From: JAHRAW01 sp965249835
GTDB taxonomy: Bacteria > Pseudomonadota > Gammaproteobacteria > Arenicellales > Poriferihabitantaceae
DNA: 64,000 bases
NCBI GenBank assembly: GCA_965249835.1
Contig: CBDFMY010000003.1
Span: forward strand, 682,001-746,000
Direction: 5' to 3'
In this document: piece after piece, positions 53,500 to 61,863 of the stretch
Position numbering within the stretch: position 1 is the first letter of the stretch
Layout of the letters: each line of letters begins with the position of its first letter
Program-made: the position numbers and the translations under genes
Notes under the pieces: generated by a model
What the model was told of the DNA's origin: nothing
Databases searched by the model: none
The model's input: only the letters and a program-made list of their open reading frames with translations

Positions 53500-53528
53500 A
53501 ACCAACGGGGCGATCGTTACACCGGGAA

Positions 53529-53557
53529 CCTGCAGGGGCGCCTCGCGCCTCTGCAGG
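53529..53557 (+). terminator. GC-rich hairpin after the histone-like gene
   Basis: CCTGCAGGGGCGC and GCGCCTCTGCAGG form a long stem with a 3-base loop, 30 bases after the stop codon. No T-run follows, so it may stabilise the mRNA end or be a partner of Rho-dependent termination rather than a classic terminator. Confidence 0.5.
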
Positions 53558-53675
53558 AACTCCCGCTCATGTAGATTCACCCGCCACCGCAGGTCACGCC
53601 CTGCTCTTCCGTTATTCCCAACTCTTTCCGTGACCCGCGAACATTCCTGCGTAGGATGTCAGCTTTGATGCCGAA

Positions 53676-54734
53676 CTACCCGCCAATATAGGACATTTCC
53701 ACTTTTTGCGAGGGCGTTTTGCCGGTCGGGCCGTTGATTTGAACGGGCCGACCGGACGCTCTTTCCTCGGAGTATTGATCTCGCCGGTCTTGCCAAATCG
53801 CGCCAATCCGTTCGGCTAACTGCACCTCATCGGCGCCGGTTCTCAGCAGTTCTCGCAGGTTGAAGCCGGTGGTGGCAAACAGGCAGGTGTAGAGTTCGCC
53901 CACCGCGGACAGGCGGGCGCGGGCGCAACCGCCGCAGAAGGGTTGGCTGATGGAGGAAATGACGCCGATTTCACCCTGACCATCGGCGTAGCACCAGCGT
54001 TTTGCCACTTCACCGTGGTAATTGGCGTCCAGCGGCTGCAACGGGTAGACCGGGTCAATGAGGTCGATGATTTCCCGTGCCGTGAACACGCGCTGCAGAG
54101 ACCATTGATTGTGGTTTCCGACATCCATGAATTCGATGAAACGCAAAATCGCCCCGCTTCCGCGAAAATAATTTGCCATGGGAATGATTTCGCTGACGTT
54201 GACATCCTTTTGCACCACCATGTTGACCTTGACCGAATCGAAGCCGGTGTCGAGGGCGTGGTTGATGCCGCGCAGGATGTTCTTGAGCGGGGAGTTGATG
54301 CGATTGATCGTGCGATAGATTTGCTGGTCGAGGGCATCCAAACTGATGTTGATGCGGCGCACACCGGCACGGTGCAGCCCCAGCGCGCGCGATTGCGTTA
54401 GCAGTGAGGCGTTGGTGGTGATTGCCAGATCGTCGAGGTTTTCCAGCCGCGACAACCTTGCGATCAGGTCTTCGAGATCGTTCCGCAGCAGTGGCTCGCC
54501 GCCGGTCAGGCGGACTTTGCGAACACCGAGACGGACAAAGGCGCGCACCAGCAATTCGATTTCTTCATAGCGCAGCAGTTGGCTTTTCGGCAAAAATCGA
54601 TAGCCGCGCCCGAACACATCGTGCGGCATGCAATACTCGCAACGGAAGTTGCAGCGGTCGGTAACCGACACCCGCAAATCATGCAACGCCCGACCGCGCC
54701 GGTCGCTCAACTTCGTTGTCGCTTCTCTGCTCAT
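53676..54734 (-). CDS. moaA: GTP 3',8-cyclase MoaA
   Basis: A radical SAM enzyme of 352 residues for the first step of molybdopterin synthesis. The SAM cluster is C28/C32/C35 in DRCNFRCEYCMPHD; the second, GTP-binding cluster Cys lie in FCGGCARARLSAVGELYTCL. It ends in the conserved double glycine (SYIGG), needed by MoaA. The gene closes the aldehyde oxidoreductase operon, 15 bp after a MoaD-like gene, and would supply the pterin for the tungsten cofactor. Confidence 0.95.
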   Translation of the reverse strand: MSREATTKLSDRRGRALHDLRVSVTDRCNFRCEYCMPHDVFGRGYRFLPKSQLLRYEEIELLVRAFVRLGVRKVRLTGGEPLLRNDLEDLIARLSRLENLDDLAITTNASLLTQSRALGLHRAGVRRINISLDALDQQIYRTINRINSPLKNILRGINHALDTGFDSVKVNMVVQKDVNVSEIIPMANYFRGSGAILRFIEFMDVGNHNQWSLQRVFTAREIIDLIDPVYPLQPLDANYHGEVAKRWCYADGQGEIGVISSISQPFCGGCARARLSAVGELYTCLFATTGFNLRELLRTGADEVQLAERIGAIWQDRRDQYSEERASGRPVQINGPTGKTPSQKVEMSYIGG

Positions 54735-54749
54735 CGCGTCACCATCGTA

Positions 54750-54998
54750 TCATCCGCCTTGCAACGATGGCCAAACCGACATCACATCGCCGTCCTGCAG
54801 CGGCAAATCGCACGCCTCGGCCGGCAGAAACTCGCCGTTCACCATCACCACCCGGGCTTCGGCGCGCGGCAGGTGGTATTGGTCGATGAGTTCATGGGCG
54901 GTCATGGCATCCGCGACCGAAGCCGCGACGGTGTTGTCCTCGGCTTCCGGCGGCAGGTATTCGCTCAGACTGGAAAATAATTTCAAGGTGATTTTCAT
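54750..54998 (-). CDS. moaD: MoaD/ThiS-family sulfur carrier, copy 1
   Basis: An 82-residue ubiquitin-like protein starting MKITLKLFSSLSEYLPPEAE and ending LQDGDVMSVWPSLQGG, with the C-terminal Gly-Gly that is thiocarboxylated and gives sulfur to the pterin dithiolene. It is a close paralogue of the MoaD-like protein at 55336-55584 (both have LIDxYxxPRA, VxINGxxxxEA and DGDxxxxWPxxxGG-type segments). The start overlaps the preceding gene by 4 bp. Confidence 0.9.
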   Translation of the reverse strand: MKITLKLFSSLSEYLPPEAEDNTVAASVADAMTAHELIDQYHLPRAEARVVMVNGEFLPAEACDLPLQDGDVMSVWPSLQGG

Positions 54999-55339
54999 CC
55001 GCCACCTCGGTGCAAATAGGTTTTGAAACGCTGCATAAACCGGCGGTATTGAACTTCGGAAAAATTTTCAAATGCGATGGTGATTTCGGTCACCGGTAAT
55101 TTCATCGACGCGATCTGACGGATGCGTGATGGCGACAAATGCAAAGTAGCGACGCGATTTTCACAGGACATGACATAACACTCGGCGTTCAGTTTGCGTA
55201 TAACATGTGGCACCACCGCCGACGGCAGGCGCGCCAGCAACTCGGCATGCGAGGCACCGATCTCGGCGCGATACTGACGATGCGGCGCGACACTATCCGT
55301 AGCATCAACATCGGCATCAACATCGGCGCGCACATTCAT
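54995..55339 (-). CDS. Small protein of unknown function inside the aor operon
   Basis: A 114-residue protein without a family that I can name. ATG 55339 overlaps the upstream MoaD-like stop (ATGA) and its own stop overlaps the next MoaD-like start (ATGA), so it is clearly translated with them. It has an Asp-rich N-terminus, two Cys in KLNAECYVMSCENRVATLHL, and ends in triple glycine (TYLHRGGG). Location suggests a part in tungsten cofactor or AOR assembly; this is inference. Confidence 0.65.
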   Translation of the reverse strand: MNVRADVDADVDATDSVAPHRQYRAEIGASHAELLARLPSAVVPHVIRKLNAECYVMSCENRVATLHLSPSRIRQIASMKLPVTEITIAFENFSEVQYRRFMQRFKTYLHRGGG

Positions 55340-55584
55340 CCGCCGGCAACGGGCGGCCAAATTGCCAATGTGTCGTTGGATTTCATCGGCTGATTGCGCC
55401 CCGCTTCATCGACATAAACGCCGTTGATCAAAACCAAATGCACCTGCGCACGCGGCACCGAATAAGCGTCGATCAACTGATACGGGGTGGTGTCCTGCGC
55501 GACCTCAAGGGCGATCACATTTTTCACCGCGCCGGGGGGCAAGTAGTCGGCCAATGTCGCGAATAATTTGAATTCAATTTGCAT
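55336..55584 (-). CDS. moaD: MoaD/ThiS-family sulfur carrier, copy 2
   Basis: An 82-residue ubiquitin-like protein, MQIEFKLFATLADYLPPGAV at the start and NDTLAIWPPVAGG at the end, with the terminal Gly-Gly. It is the first of two MoaD-like genes in the operon and lies 16 bp after the flavoprotein gene. Archaeal-type and proteobacterial AOR clusters often include such a dedicated carrier, thought to serve the tungstopterin; two in one operon is less usual. Confidence 0.9.
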   Translation of the reverse strand: MQIEFKLFATLADYLPPGAVKNVIALEVAQDTTPYQLIDAYSVPRAQVHLVLINGVYVDEAGRNQPMKSNDTLAIWPPVAGG

Positions 55585-55600
55585 GAGTGAAGCGCAAATT

Positions 55601-56866
55601 TTAACCTTGCGTCGTCGCCAAATACGCCTCCATCACCAGCAACGGATTGTCCATCAGCCGGTCCTTCCATCGTCCCAATTTGAACCGCCCCTGCACCAAG
55701 CCGCGCAACACGCCGATGTGCTGGGTCAGCCCCAGGGTGTTGACGCCGACCAGCCGGTCTTCCTCGAATTGCAGTTGGATATAACGAAAACGATCGCGGT
55801 CAATGAGCGTCGCGTGCTGCCCGCCGTGCACGCCGTGCCACTGCCCGTAGGAAGCGGAAATCAGCCCGATGGTGTCCAGCACATTCATCGATACGCTACC
55901 CATGTGGTGCACCGAACCATGCGCGAACATATTGTGCGCGGCAATGCGGCCATGTTCCACCGCGGTCGGTTGAATCGCTTGCACAGAGTATTCGCCGGTG
56001 GAAAAATCTTTGCCGCAGGCGACATCGCCGGCCGCGTAAATATCCGCGAGCGAGGAACGCATGTGCTGATCGATGACCACCGCGCCGTCTTGCAATTCAA
56101 CGCCGCTGATGCAATCGGTATTGGCGCGCACGCCGGCCGCGCAAATCACCAACTCGGCGGCGACATCGCGCGGTGCGTTTTTGCCACCGCCGCTGACTTT
56201 GACATTGACCTTGGCGTTGTCATTGCCAAGGGCTTCGATCGCTTCCACTTGCGCACCGGTGATTACGCACACGCCCTTTTTCTCGCACCAATCCGCCAGC
56301 ATCGCGCCGCAAACCTGGTCCAGCATGCGCGGCACCATGCGGTTGCCCATCTCGATTACGCTCAAGTTTGCGCCGGACGCGACCAACGCTTCGAGGATGA
56401 TGCAGCCGATGAAACCTGCGCCGATCAACACCACCGGCGCGCCTGGGGCGATGCCGGCGGCGATTTTTCGGGCGTCTTCCATGGTCCAGCAACTGGTTAC
56501 TTTTTCATGCTCAATGCCGGGAATCGGCGGCGTCAGCGGCTTTGATCCGGTGGCGACCAGCAACTTGTCGTAGGCCTGTGTGCCGCCGCCCGCCAGCGTG
56601 ACTTTTTTTGCGGTCGGGTCAACGGCGCGCACCGTGTCCACCACAACTTCGATGTGGTTGTCGTCAAAATGCTTCGCTTGTTTGCGAAGATAAGTGCCGC
56701 GCTCGTCGATGTCGTTACGCAACAAATACGGAATCGCCATGCGCGAATACGGCGGCTCCGGCTCATCGCCGATAATCGTTATTTCAGCGGTGGCATCCAG
56801 TTTACGCAACGTCTCAGCGGCAACCACGCCGGCCGGACCGGCGCCGATGATGAGGTGTTTGGTCAT
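55601..56866 (-). CDS. aorC: FAD/NAD(P)-dependent oxidoreductase, AOR electron-transfer subunit (AorC-like)
   Basis: A 421-residue pyridine-nucleotide flavoprotein. The FAD motif is LIIGAGPAGVVAAETL, the NAD(P) motif VVLIGAGFIGCIILEAL, and the second FAD motif ends in IYAAGDVACGKDF. A matching subunit in Aromatoleum-type AorABC exchanges electrons with NAD. ATG 56866 has a G-rich ribosome site; ATG 56878 is in frame. It lies 52 bp after the tungsten subunit gene in the same operon. Confidence 0.88.
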   Translation of the reverse strand: MTKHLIIGAGPAGVVAAETLRKLDATAEITIIGDEPEPPYSRMAIPYLLRNDIDERGTYLRKQAKHFDDNHIEVVVDTVRAVDPTAKKVTLAGGGTQAYDKLLVATGSKPLTPPIPGIEHEKVTSCWTMEDARKIAAGIAPGAPVVLIGAGFIGCIILEALVASGANLSVIEMGNRMVPRMLDQVCGAMLADWCEKKGVCVITGAQVEAIEALGNDNAKVNVKVSGGGKNAPRDVAAELVICAAGVRANTDCISGVELQDGAVVIDQHMRSSLADIYAAGDVACGKDFSTGEYSVQAIQPTAVEHGRIAAHNMFAHGSVHHMGSVSMNVLDTIGLISASYGQWHGVHGGQHATLIDRDRFRYIQLQFEEDRLVGVNTLGLTQHIGVLRGLVQGRFKLGRWKDRLMDNPLLVMEAYLATTQG

Positions 56867-56918
56867 GGGTAACCCCATCGACTGGGCATCGACTGGGCGC
56901 AAAACCAAGTCGTTACCA

Positions 56919-58775
56919 TCACGCCGGCAACGCGAACTGCTTGCGGACTTTGTCGGTGAGTTGACCGTCTTTGCTCCAGCCGCGGAGTTGGTAATATTCC
57001 GGCAACATTTCATCCAGCCCGCAAACTTTGCCCTTGGCCGGACCGGTCTTGGCCGCTTCTTTCAGCAACCTCGGCGGCAAGGTGTCGTCGGCGCCGGACA
57101 GACCGGCTTTCAGGTTGTAATCCCGCTCGAGATTCCAGATGCGTTCGCCGGCTTCCAGCAATCGCTCGACGCTCCAATCGCCATCACACGCGGCATCCAC
57201 TTGCGGCGCAATGTTGTCCAGCGTCCAAGCGAAGGTGGTGAACAGGCAGATGCCGAGCGAGTCGACCGCCGCGGTGGCATCCTGAAATGCCTTGACCAAT
57301 CCGGCTTTGCCATCGGTGACCAGCGGGTCGGTTTTTTCCGGGATACCCAACACTTCCGATGCCACCGTGTAACCGCGCAGGTGGCAGGCACCGCGGTTGG
57401 AGGTGGCGTAGGTCAAGCCCATGCCCTGAATGCCGCGCGGGTCGTAGGCCGGGAATTCCTGCCCCTTGACGGTCATGGACAACTCCGGGTGGCCGTATTT
57501 TTCGCACAAGCGTTTGGAGCCGAGACCGAGGTCTTTGCCAAACCCTTGGCCGATGGCGACCTGGTCGGCGCACCAGGTCAGTGCTTCGGCGGAACCGAAT
57601 TTCAATTCCATGCCGCCGGTGTGTTTGGTGGTAATGGCACCGAGGTCGAACAACTCCATGGCCGCGGCCACGGTTGCGCCAAACGAGATCGGGTCAAAGC
57701 CGTCTTCGTTGCAGATGAAGTTGGTGTAGGTGACGGCGTCCATGTCGTTCACGCCGGTGTCCGCGCCCATGGCCCAGGCCGCTTCGTATTCCAGCCCGCC
57801 GGAATTGCCCCAGTATTCGGGTTTGTTTTCCACGCTGAAGTGGGTTTTATCGATGGTGGAGATGCGCCCGCAGGCGATGGTGCAACTGAAGCAGGCGGCG
57901 TTGGTGGTGAGATTGGGCTTGCCGTCGCTGGCGCGGGGTTTGAGCATGGCTTCGCCGGAAATGTCATTGGCACCGTCAAACTGCACATCGCGCATGTTGT
58001 TGGCAGGCAGCGCGCCGATTTCGTTGACGACATTCATCAGCACTTGCGTGCCCAACGTCGGCAGGCCCTGACCGGTGACCGCGTTATCCGCCAGCACTTG
58101 CTTTTGCTCGGCCACGCTTTTCATGAAGCGGGACGGGTCCTTGATGTTGCCGACGCCGCGCGTGCCGCGCACCGCAACCGCCTTGAGGTTTTTCGAGGCC
58201 ATCACCGTACCGACACCGGAGCGACCGGCCGCACGATGCAGATCGTTGATGATGCCGGCATACAGACATCCGGCTTCGGCGGAACGCCCGACCGCGGCGA
58301 TGCGCATTTGCGGGTCCTGATACTTGTCGTGAATTTGTTTGTCGGTCTGCCACACGCTTTTGCCCCACAGATCATCCGCCGGCACCAGTTCGGCAGTTTC
58401 ATTTTCGACCCGCAACATCACCGGGGACTTGGATTTGCCCTCAAAAATAATCATGTCCCAACCCGCGAATTTCAATTCTGCGCCGATAAATCCACCGGAA
58501 TTCGAGCACGCCACCGCGCCGGTCAACGGACTTTTGGTGATGACTGAATAGCGGCCGCCGGTTGATGCCGTGGTACCGGTGAGGGGGCCGGTGGCAAAGA
58601 TCAGTTTATTATCAGGCCCGAGCGCATCGCATTTAGGGTCGGTTTCCTCGACCAAGTAACGGGTGCCGAGTCCGCGTTGCCCAATATATTGCGCGGCCCA
58701 TTCCATGTTCAACGCCTCTTCGGCAACCACGCCTTTGCTTAAATCCACTCGTAGTACTTTTTTTGTCCAAGACAT
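56919..58775 (-). CDS. aorB: Tungsten-containing aldehyde:ferredoxin oxidoreductase large subunit (AorB-like)
   Basis: A 618-residue AOR-family enzyme that oxidises aldehydes to acids, or reduces acids in reverse, with tungsten held by two pterins. Family marks: VLRVDLSKG at the start, IGQRGLGTRYL, FATGPLTGTTASTGGRYSV, the [4Fe-4S] Cys in ACFSCTIACGR (about residues 288-298) with the distal Cys in LGICLFTTF, and DPRGIQGMGLTYATSNRGACHL. AGGAGG precedes the start by about 9 bases. Preceded by the four-cluster ferredoxin gene. Confidence 0.95.
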   Translation of the reverse strand: MSWTKKVLRVDLSKGVVAEEALNMEWAAQYIGQRGLGTRYLVEETDPKCDALGPDNKLIFATGPLTGTTASTGGRYSVITKSPLTGAVACSNSGGFIGAELKFAGWDMIIFEGKSKSPVMLRVENETAELVPADDLWGKSVWQTDKQIHDKYQDPQMRIAAVGRSAEAGCLYAGIINDLHRAAGRSGVGTVMASKNLKAVAVRGTRGVGNIKDPSRFMKSVAEQKQVLADNAVTGQGLPTLGTQVLMNVVNEIGALPANNMRDVQFDGANDISGEAMLKPRASDGKPNLTTNAACFSCTIACGRISTIDKTHFSVENKPEYWGNSGGLEYEAAWAMGADTGVNDMDAVTYTNFICNEDGFDPISFGATVAAAMELFDLGAITTKHTGGMELKFGSAEALTWCADQVAIGQGFGKDLGLGSKRLCEKYGHPELSMTVKGQEFPAYDPRGIQGMGLTYATSNRGACHLRGYTVASEVLGIPEKTDPLVTDGKAGLVKAFQDATAAVDSLGICLFTTFAWTLDNIAPQVDAACDGDWSVERLLEAGERIWNLERDYNLKAGLSGADDTLPPRLLKEAAKTGPAKGKVCGLDEMLPEYYQLRGWSKDGQLTDKVRKQFALPA

Positions 58776-58787
58776 AACATTATCCTC

Positions 58788-59264
58788 CTAGCTTGCTGTA
58801 GCTGAGTTATCGGTTTTCGCGGCCCAGGCGCGCATTTTTTCGAGCCCGGTTGCATCGGCATCCACATAGGTAATGGCCTCAGTCGGGCAGGCAACGACGC
58901 ATTGAGGATCGCCGCCGCATAAATCACACTTAATGACTTTGCCGGTGTCCTGATTGTAATTAACCGTTCCGAATGGGCAGGCGATGGTACACACCTTGCA
59001 GCCAACACAGGTCGCCTCGCTGACCTCCATGGCACCGGTATCGCGGTTCATGGTAATGGCATCCACCGGACACGCCGCCATACACCACGCTTCATCGCAT
59101 TGGGTGCAGGTGTAGGGCACGAAGCGTCCCTCGTCGTGGAAGGTGAAAACCTTGATACGCGACTTGGCCGGATTGAATACGCCTTCGTTCTCGTAGGAAC
59201 ACGCCATTTCGCATTGCAGACAGCCGGTGCATTTGTCGGCGTCTATATACAGGGATCGTTGCAT
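58788..59264 (-). CDS. aorA: Four-cluster ferredoxin subunit of AOR (AorA-like)
   Basis: A 158-residue polyferredoxin with 16 Cys in four groups, enough for four [4Fe-4S] clusters: CTGCLQCEMAC, CTQCDEAWCMAACP, CVGCKVCTIACP, CDLCGGDPQCVVACP. This is the electron-relay subunit that forms filaments with AorB in Aromatoleum AOR (established for that relative). Two Met codons are adjacent; GAGGAGG suits the second (59264) better than 59267. First gene of the operon. Confidence 0.93.
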   Translation of the reverse strand: MQRSLYIDADKCTGCLQCEMACSYENEGVFNPAKSRIKVFTFHDEGRFVPYTCTQCDEAWCMAACPVDAITMNRDTGAMEVSEATCVGCKVCTIACPFGTVNYNQDTGKVIKCDLCGGDPQCVVACPTEAITYVDADATGLEKMRAWAAKTDNSATAS

Positions 59265-59424
59265 CATCTCCTCCTCGCTATGGTATTTGGGCTATGATAT
59301 TTTCGCCAAGTGGTGGTCGGCTTTCGGTGCAACCGGTCATGTTCTCGCCATACTCCGGCTCATGCCGGGCGGCACTCGCCACCTCACGCCACTTTTATTG
59401 GGGTCACAATAGCATCTGAACGGG

Positions 59425-60448
59425 CTACTCGCAAGACCTTGTTTGATGCCGTGAATTCAACCTCAAAGTGCAACTTATGCCGAATAATGCCTGATTCGGT
59501 GTTTTCATGCCAAGGCATTTGCGCGGCCGGTTATTGATCTGGTCGACCACATGCGCCAGTTGCGAGGTTGTGATGGTCGACAGATTATAGCTTTTGGGAA
59601 AATACTGCCGTATCAGCCGGTTGGTATTCTCATTGGTTCCTCGCTCCCAGGACGCGCAGGGATGGGCGAAATAGAAGTCGGCTTGCAGTGCGTCGCTGAC
59701 CGCTTCATGTCTGGCGAATTCGCTACCGTTATCCGCGGTCAATGTGCACCCGGTGTTTGATCGTAGCCAGGTTTCTAATCAGCGCCGCGCCCACCACCGG
59801 CGCCTTCCGGTTGGGCAGGATATCAATGTATACAAAGCGCGTGGCGCGCTCGACCATGGTCAGCATCACCGCGGTATTGTTTTTCCCATACACCGTGTCC
59901 AGCTCCCAATCGCCGATGCGGGCTGTTTGCTCGACCAACATCGGGCGCTGCTCGATCGACACCCGATTGGGGATCGAGCCCGGCCGCGCCTTGCTACCGT
60001 AACGTTTCTTCCCCTTTTTCTGGCAGCGTAAGTGCTGATACAGAAGACCGCCGTGGTGCTTGTCGTTGCGAATGTACCGGTAGATCCACTCATGGCTAAC
60101 CGCCAGCCATCCGGCTTTCCCCAGCCACAGGCTGATCTGCTGCGGGCTCCACTTCTCATGCAGCAGCCGTTCGATGAGTTGCCAATCTTGCCGGCTAATA
60201 CTCGCCCTGGACTTGCCTGCTCGGCGCGCCAGGGCCTGCTTGTGCGCCCCGGCGGGACGATAAGCGCCCGCTCCGGCGGTGCGCCGCCGCACACGCCCCC
60301 GATTGGGGCCATTTCGGCGTATCTCCCGGCTGAGGGTGCTTTGGTTGACACCGATAATATCGGCGATGGCTTGTTGTGAATAGCCTTGCTTCAAGCCATT
60401 GGAAATCTGGTATCGTTGCTCACTGGTGAGGTGCGTGTAGCGTTTCAT
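59425..60448 (-). pseudogene. IS30-family transposase, frameshifted
   Basis: The N-terminal part (60448 down to 59729) has the IS30 helix-turn-helix YSQQAIADIIGVNQSTLSRE and the first DDE Asp in RIGDWELDTVYGKN. The C-terminal part (59742 down) has the second Asp in LTADNGSEFARHE and the Glu segment WERGTNENTNRLIRQYFPK. They should be joined at KHRVH/TLTADNG near 59735. The C-terminal frame also runs through the inverted repeat to 59425, so the normal stop is missing or changed. Confidence 0.88.
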
Positions 60449-60538
60449 ATGGCAACTCCTTATATTGATTCCGGAAAATCAAGAGGCTACCGCATCTCAC
60501 CTTTCCTTCATCGGTGAAGTTGCACTTAAGAGTTGAAT
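59455..60538 (-). mobile_element. IS30-family insertion sequence
   Basis: About 1.08 kb. Imperfect inverted ends ATTCAACCTCAAAGTGCAAC (59455 on) and, on the other strand, ATTCAACTCTTAAGTGCAAC (60538 inward). The transposase is frameshifted. I could not find a certain target duplication. It lies 190 bp upstream of the aor operon, in the same orientation. Confidence 0.8.
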
Positions 60539-60629
60539 CCAAGCTTCCATACTCGCCACGAAAACATGTATCAATATCTGCTAAAATCTATCCGAAATCG
60601 ACCGCTTAAAGTATCTTGAACCTTATAAT

Positions 60630-61482
60630 ATGTGGCAGTCTGGCCTTTTTGCCATTCTTGCGAACGCAATATTAGGTGCTTCGTCGATCTATTGGGCCTT
60701 AGTTTAGAGATATTTCACCGATCACATTGGTAGAGTACCGTGTGATTTTTTCATTGATTGTGCTGTTTTTTGTCCTTGCATGGTCAGGAAAAATTCGGGC
60801 ATGTTTGGGCAGCATCACTCTACGGCTCGTATTTCTCCATACATTTGCCGCTGTTCTGGTCGCTATCAATTGGGGAACTTTTATTTGGGCATCAATAAAC
60901 GGCTCTGTGCTGGAAAGTGGCTTCGGATACTTAATCGCTCCAATATTCACAATTGCGCTTGGCAGCGTCTTGTTTCGAGAGAAAATTTCGCGGGACAAGT
61001 CGTTCGCGCTACTGATAATTGTTTCAACTATATTATTCTTGATATTGTCAAGCGGGCGTTTAGAGCATTGGGTATATTTAACGATTGCCGTGACTTGGGG
61101 CGGATACACTGTCCTGAAAAAGAAGACCACACTGTCATCGATTGAGGGTCTTTTTATCGAAACTCTGATACTCAGCGTTTTGTTGGTGTTCGGCGTTGCC
61201 TTACAATGGGTATCTATTCCTGATATGTCAAATGAAGTTTTTATCGAACATCCTCTTGTTACCGTTAGTGGTATCGTTTCAGTCGTCCCGCTGGTAATGT
61301 TTTCCATAGCCGCTCAGAAGCTGAACTCATATCATATGGGGATGCTCCAATTCGTTTTGCCGTCCGTACAACTTGTCGTTTCATTTCTGTACTTTGATCA
61401 GGTCTCCACAGCAGTAGCCTACCTGTGCTTTTTCATCATTTGGGTGACCCTGTTTACAATTTCGCTAAGACATCTGCATTAA
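60630..61482 (+). pseudogene. rarD: RarD-like EamA transporter gene with a frameshift
   Basis: The ATG at 60630 reads MWQSGLFAILANAILGASSI and on to YWALV, then hits TAG at 60705. The next frame continues without loss as RDISPITLVEYRVIFSLIV and stays open to 61482. Removing one T from the TTT at 60703-60705 would restore a protein of about 283 residues in line with RarD (for example AINWGTFIWASINGSVLESG, LFIETLILSVLL). A shortened product starting at TTG 60727 is possible but would lack the first helix. AT-rich and next to an IS, so probably acquired and decaying. Confidence 0.75.
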
Positions 61483-61509
61483 TTTCGCGACTCCCGCCCA
61501 CGGGTTGTT

Positions 61510-61852
61510 CCAATAGGCAAGATGAGTCCGGCTACGCCGCGATGAATAGTGTCGCGCGAAGCGCAACAAAGCATGGCGGAAAATAGGCAAGTGCAAAATT
61601 GCGCGCCGCATATTTTTTGTCAGGCAAGGCGCGCAAGGAGCGAGGGAGTGAGCAATACATTAAGTATGTGAGCGACCGAGCGATGAAGCGCAACAAAGCA
61701 TGGCGGAAAATAGGCAAGTGCAAAATTGCGCGCCGCATATTTTTTGTCAGGCAAGGCGCGCAAGGAGCGAGGGAGTGAGCAATACATTAAGTATGTGAGC
61801 GACCGAGCGATGAAGCGCAACAAAGCATGGCGGAAAATAGGCAAGTGCAAAG
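61510..61852 (+). repeat. Tandem array of MITE-like 127-bp element
   Basis: Two full units with a period of exactly 127 bp (61598-61724 and 61725-61851), preceded by the last part of another. The two full units look identical. Each reads ATTGCGCGCCGCAT..., GCAAGGCGCGCAAGGAGCGA, AGCAATACATTAAGTATGTG and GCAACAAAGCATGGCGG. It fills the space between the rarD-like remnant and clpP. ORFs reported on the minus strand here are repeat products. Confidence 0.9.
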
Positions 61853-61863
61853 GCAAGCGCGGG

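Noticed and set aside
53068..53580. Leu/Phe-rich minus-strand frames
   Set aside because: Complement of the lysine-rich histone-like gene.
56694..58547. A 617-codon open frame on the plus strand
   Set aside because: It runs antisense to the AOR large subunit, which has clear family motifs; its translation shows no recognisable protein.
61561..61852. CRISPR array
   Set aside because: The units are contiguous 127-bp tandem copies with no variable spacers and no cas genes nearby.
61532..61856. Small minus-strand ORFs with repeated TYLMYCSLPRS peptides
   Set aside because: The same peptide appears wherever the 127-bp element occurs (12.5, 21.0, 28.6 and 61.7 kb); no start or ribosome site and truncated copies argue against a gene.
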